7,093 nt of DNA from an uncultured Rhodovulum sp. (GTDB lineage Bacteria > Pseudomonadota > Alphaproteobacteria > Rhodobacterales > Rhodobacteraceae). The stretch is taken from the NCBI GenBank assembly GCA_946221765.1, contig CAMIMK010000157.1, forward strand, positions 1-7,093. The letters are read 5' to 3'. This document shows, one piece after another, positions 6,949 to 7,093 of this stretch. The first letter of the stretch is position 1. Every line of letters starts with the position of its first letter. Under the pieces are notes generated by a model, which worked only from the letters and a program-made list of their open reading frames with translations, was not told the origin of the DNA and ran no database searches. The translations under genes and the position numbers were made by a program.

Positions 6949-7093
6949 GCGGCCCGGCCGGGCACAGCCTGACGGGCGCCATCGCCCGGGCCTGGGTGCA
7001 TCCGCGCGCGGCCATGGCCCGGCAGGTGGAGGAGGGGCTGTCCGAGCCGCGGGCGCTCTTCCACCTGATGCTGGCGAGCGGGCTGCTCTTCGT
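6945..7093 (+). CDS. Probable Yip1-like membrane protein, 5' part, runs off right edge
   Basis: The first 49 residues are visible, beginning MSGPAGHSLTGAIARAWVHP and reaching the start of a hydrophobic segment, HLMLASGLLFV. The ATG overlaps the sufD stop (ATGA), so it belongs to the operon. The pattern of a short polar N-terminus, then A-R-A-W-V-x-P-R, then G-x-S-E-P-R-A before a membrane helix resembles the Yip1-family integral membrane proteins I recall next to sufD in Rhodobacterales. Too little is visible to be firm on the family, and its role in Fe-S assembly is unknown. Confidence 0.6.
   Translation, partial: MSGPAGHSLTGAIARAWVHPRAAMARQVEEGLSEPRALFHLMLASGLLF

Overview
The window is chromosomal DNA with very high GC content (roughly 70% by eye) and strong G/C preference at third codon positions. 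Protein wording and gene order point to an alphaproteobacterium of the Rhodobacterales (Rhodobacter/Paracoccus relatives). It carries the 5' two thirds of the combined isc-suf operon, the iron-sulfur (Fe-S) cluster assembly operon of that group.

Layout. Minus strand, left: the 5' part of an unrecognised gene runs off the left edge (about 1-242, perhaps starting at 340). It is followed by a 216-aa alpha/beta hydrolase (457-1107). The 165-bp gap at 1108-1272 is divergent and holds a sigma70-like promoter whose -10 is overlapped by an AT-rich inverted repeat, a likely IscR ('Iron-Rhodo-box' type) operator. Plus strand: iscR (1273-1737), a group I cysteine desulfurase (1734-2825), sufB (2852-4375), two small membrane proteins (4372-4608 and 4610-4894), sufC (4907-5662), sufD (5662-6948), and the start of a Yip1-like membrane protein (6945 to the right edge). 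Most junctions are ATGA or TGATG overlaps or gaps under 30 bp, so this is one tightly coupled operon.

How the genes work together: IscR senses Fe-S status and controls the operon. The desulfurase releases sulfur from cysteine. SufB, SufC and SufD form the ATPase scaffold on which the cluster is built. SufE or SufU, a SufS-type desulfurase, SufT and an A-type carrier are not in the window; in relatives such genes usually follow downstream.

Points worth a second look: (1) IscR lacks the three cluster-ligand cysteines of the E. coli type and has only Cys140. (2) A second copy of the iscR operator motif lies inside the desulfurase gene, in a patch of rare A/T-rich codons, with a promoter-like sequence just after it. 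(3) Uncharacterised membrane proteins are embedded between the genes of a cytoplasmic complex. No mobile element, CRISPR array, tRNA or rRNA was seen.
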